Positions 63,370 to 64,000 of a DNA stretch of 64,000 nt are shown here, one piece after another. The notes beneath the pieces were generated by a model, which saw only the letters and a list, made by a program, of their open reading frames with translations, did not search any database and was not told the origin of the DNA. Within the stretch, counting starts at the first letter, position 1. Every line of letters begins with the position of its first letter. The stretch comes from Nocardioides lacusdianchii. GTDB taxonomy: Bacteria > Actinomycetota > Actinomycetes > Propionibacteriales > Nocardioidaceae. The stretch covers positions 1-64,000 of the forward strand of contig NZ_JADHZD010000011.1 of NCBI RefSeq assembly GCF_020102855.1. The letters are read 5' to 3'. The position numbers were made by a program, and so were the translations under genes.

Positions 63370-64000
63370 GCACCCACACCGAGCAGCGCACCGTGCTGGT
63401 GCCCGACGGGCTCGCCGGCGAGCGCGTCGACGCCGCCATGGCGCGGATGTTCGGGTTCTCCCGCACCAAGGCCGCCGACCTCATCGCCCAGGGCCACGTG
63501 CTGGTCGACGGCGCGGACGTCGGCAAGAGCGACCGGGTCCACGCCGGCTCCATGCTCGACGTCACCATCCCGGCCGAGCGCGACCCGCTGGAGGTGAAGG
63601 CGGAGATCGTCGAGGGCATCCGGATCATCCACGACGACGACGCCATCGTGGTGATCGACAAGCCGGTCGGCGTGGCCGTGCACCCGTCCCCGGGCTGGCG
63701 CGGACCGACCGTCGTGGGCCACCTCGCCGGCGCCGGCTTCCGCATCTCGACCTCCGGTGCGAAGGAGCGCGAGGGCATCGTCCAGCGACTCGACGTCGGC
63801 ACGTCCGGCGTCATGGTGATCGCGAAGTCCGAGCGCGCCTACTCGGTGCTCAAGAACGCGTTCCGCCACCGCACGGTCGACAAGACCTACCACGCGCTCG
63901 TGCAGGGCCACCCGGACCCGCTGGCCGGCACGGTCGACGCCCCGATCGGTCGTCACCCGCAGCACGACTACAAGTTCGCCGTGATGGGCGACGGTCGCCC
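63366..64000 (+). CDS. rluD: RluD-family 23S rRNA pseudouridine synthase (partial, 3' end beyond window)
   Basis: The first 211 codons are present. An S4 RNA-binding domain covers about residues 15-75 (GERVDAAMARMFGFSRTKAADLI). The catalytic domain starts at IHDDDAIVVIDKPVGVAVHPSPGW and has the active Asp in REGIVQRLDVGTSGVMV; here Gln stands in place of the usual His of HRLD. The ATG forms ATGA with the lspA stop. Confidence 0.9.
   Translation, partial: MSTHTEQRTVLVPDGLAGERVDAAMARMFGFSRTKAADLIAQGHVLVDGADVGKSDRVHAGSMLDVTIPAERDPLEVKAEIVEGIRIIHDDDAIVVIDKPVGVAVHPSPGWRGPTVVGHLAGAGFRISTSGAKEREGIVQRLDVGTSGVMVIAKSERAYSVLKNAFRHRTVDKTYHALVQGHPDPLAGTVDAPIGRHPQHDYKFAVMGDGR

Overview
This window is chromosomal DNA of a high-GC actinobacterium. 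The gene order and protein families point to Nocardioides or a close relative in the Propionibacteriales; this is an inference from gene content, not a computed placement. The most telling stretch is the block aroG, PknL-type kinase, Rv2175c-like regulator, polyprenyl synthase, metF, then mraZ and the dcw cluster. As I know it, the same block with the same relative orientations occurs in Mycobacterium tuberculosis. MurE carries the DNPR motif of enzymes that add diaminopimelate.

Layout. Bases 1-1940 hold what look like three nested, broken insertion sequences: an IS30-like end inside an IS3-family element, itself inside an IS481-like element, stopping next to the 3' end of glpK. Bases 1957-9933 hold metabolic and transport genes: glpK with a DUF1028 gene, an MFS exporter, a pyrophosphate-type phosphofructokinase, an APC permease and a secreted phosphoesterase. 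Bases 9967-18250 hold a PucR-type regulator divergent from a six-gene branched-chain-amino-acid-type ABC operon that contains an acyl-CoA ligase and ends in a strong terminator. Bases 18281-31001 hold aroG, threonine aldolase, a zinc-ribbon membrane protein, an EamA transporter, the PASTA kinase, a LysM transglycosylase, a secreted jelly-roll protein, an Rv2175c-like regulator coupled to a guanyl-specific RNase/barstar pair, a polyprenyl synthase, metF and a SIMPL protein. Bases 31011-36934 hold an FAD oxidoreductase, DUF4126, a YbaK-like protein, and a group (DUF6504, HEPN protein, methyltransferase, DinB) behind a perfect SOS box. Bases 37062-42361 hold a DUF3040 protein, a 31-bp repeat cluster, and a transglutaminase/DUF58/MoxR operon.

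Bases 42645-64000 are the division and cell-wall cluster: mraZ, a small membrane ORF, rsmH, ftsL, ftsI, murE, murF, mraY, murD, ftsW, murG, murC, ftsQ, ftsZ, pgeF, yggS, sepF, yggT, divIVA/wag31, a DksA-type zinc-finger protein with a lysine-rich tail, lspA and the start of an RluD-family gene. Many of these overlap by 4 bases, which implies translational coupling. MraZ very likely represses its own promoter through four 10-bp boxes.

Two window-wide signals stand out. About sixteen genes have a TANNNT hexamer ending exactly 6-7 bases before the start codon, the arrangement expected of leaderless transcripts. Several non-coding gaps (between pfp and the permease, aroG and the aldolase, mraZ and rsmH) contain long perfect or near-perfect inverted repeats. 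No tRNA, rRNA, CRISPR array or prophage was seen.
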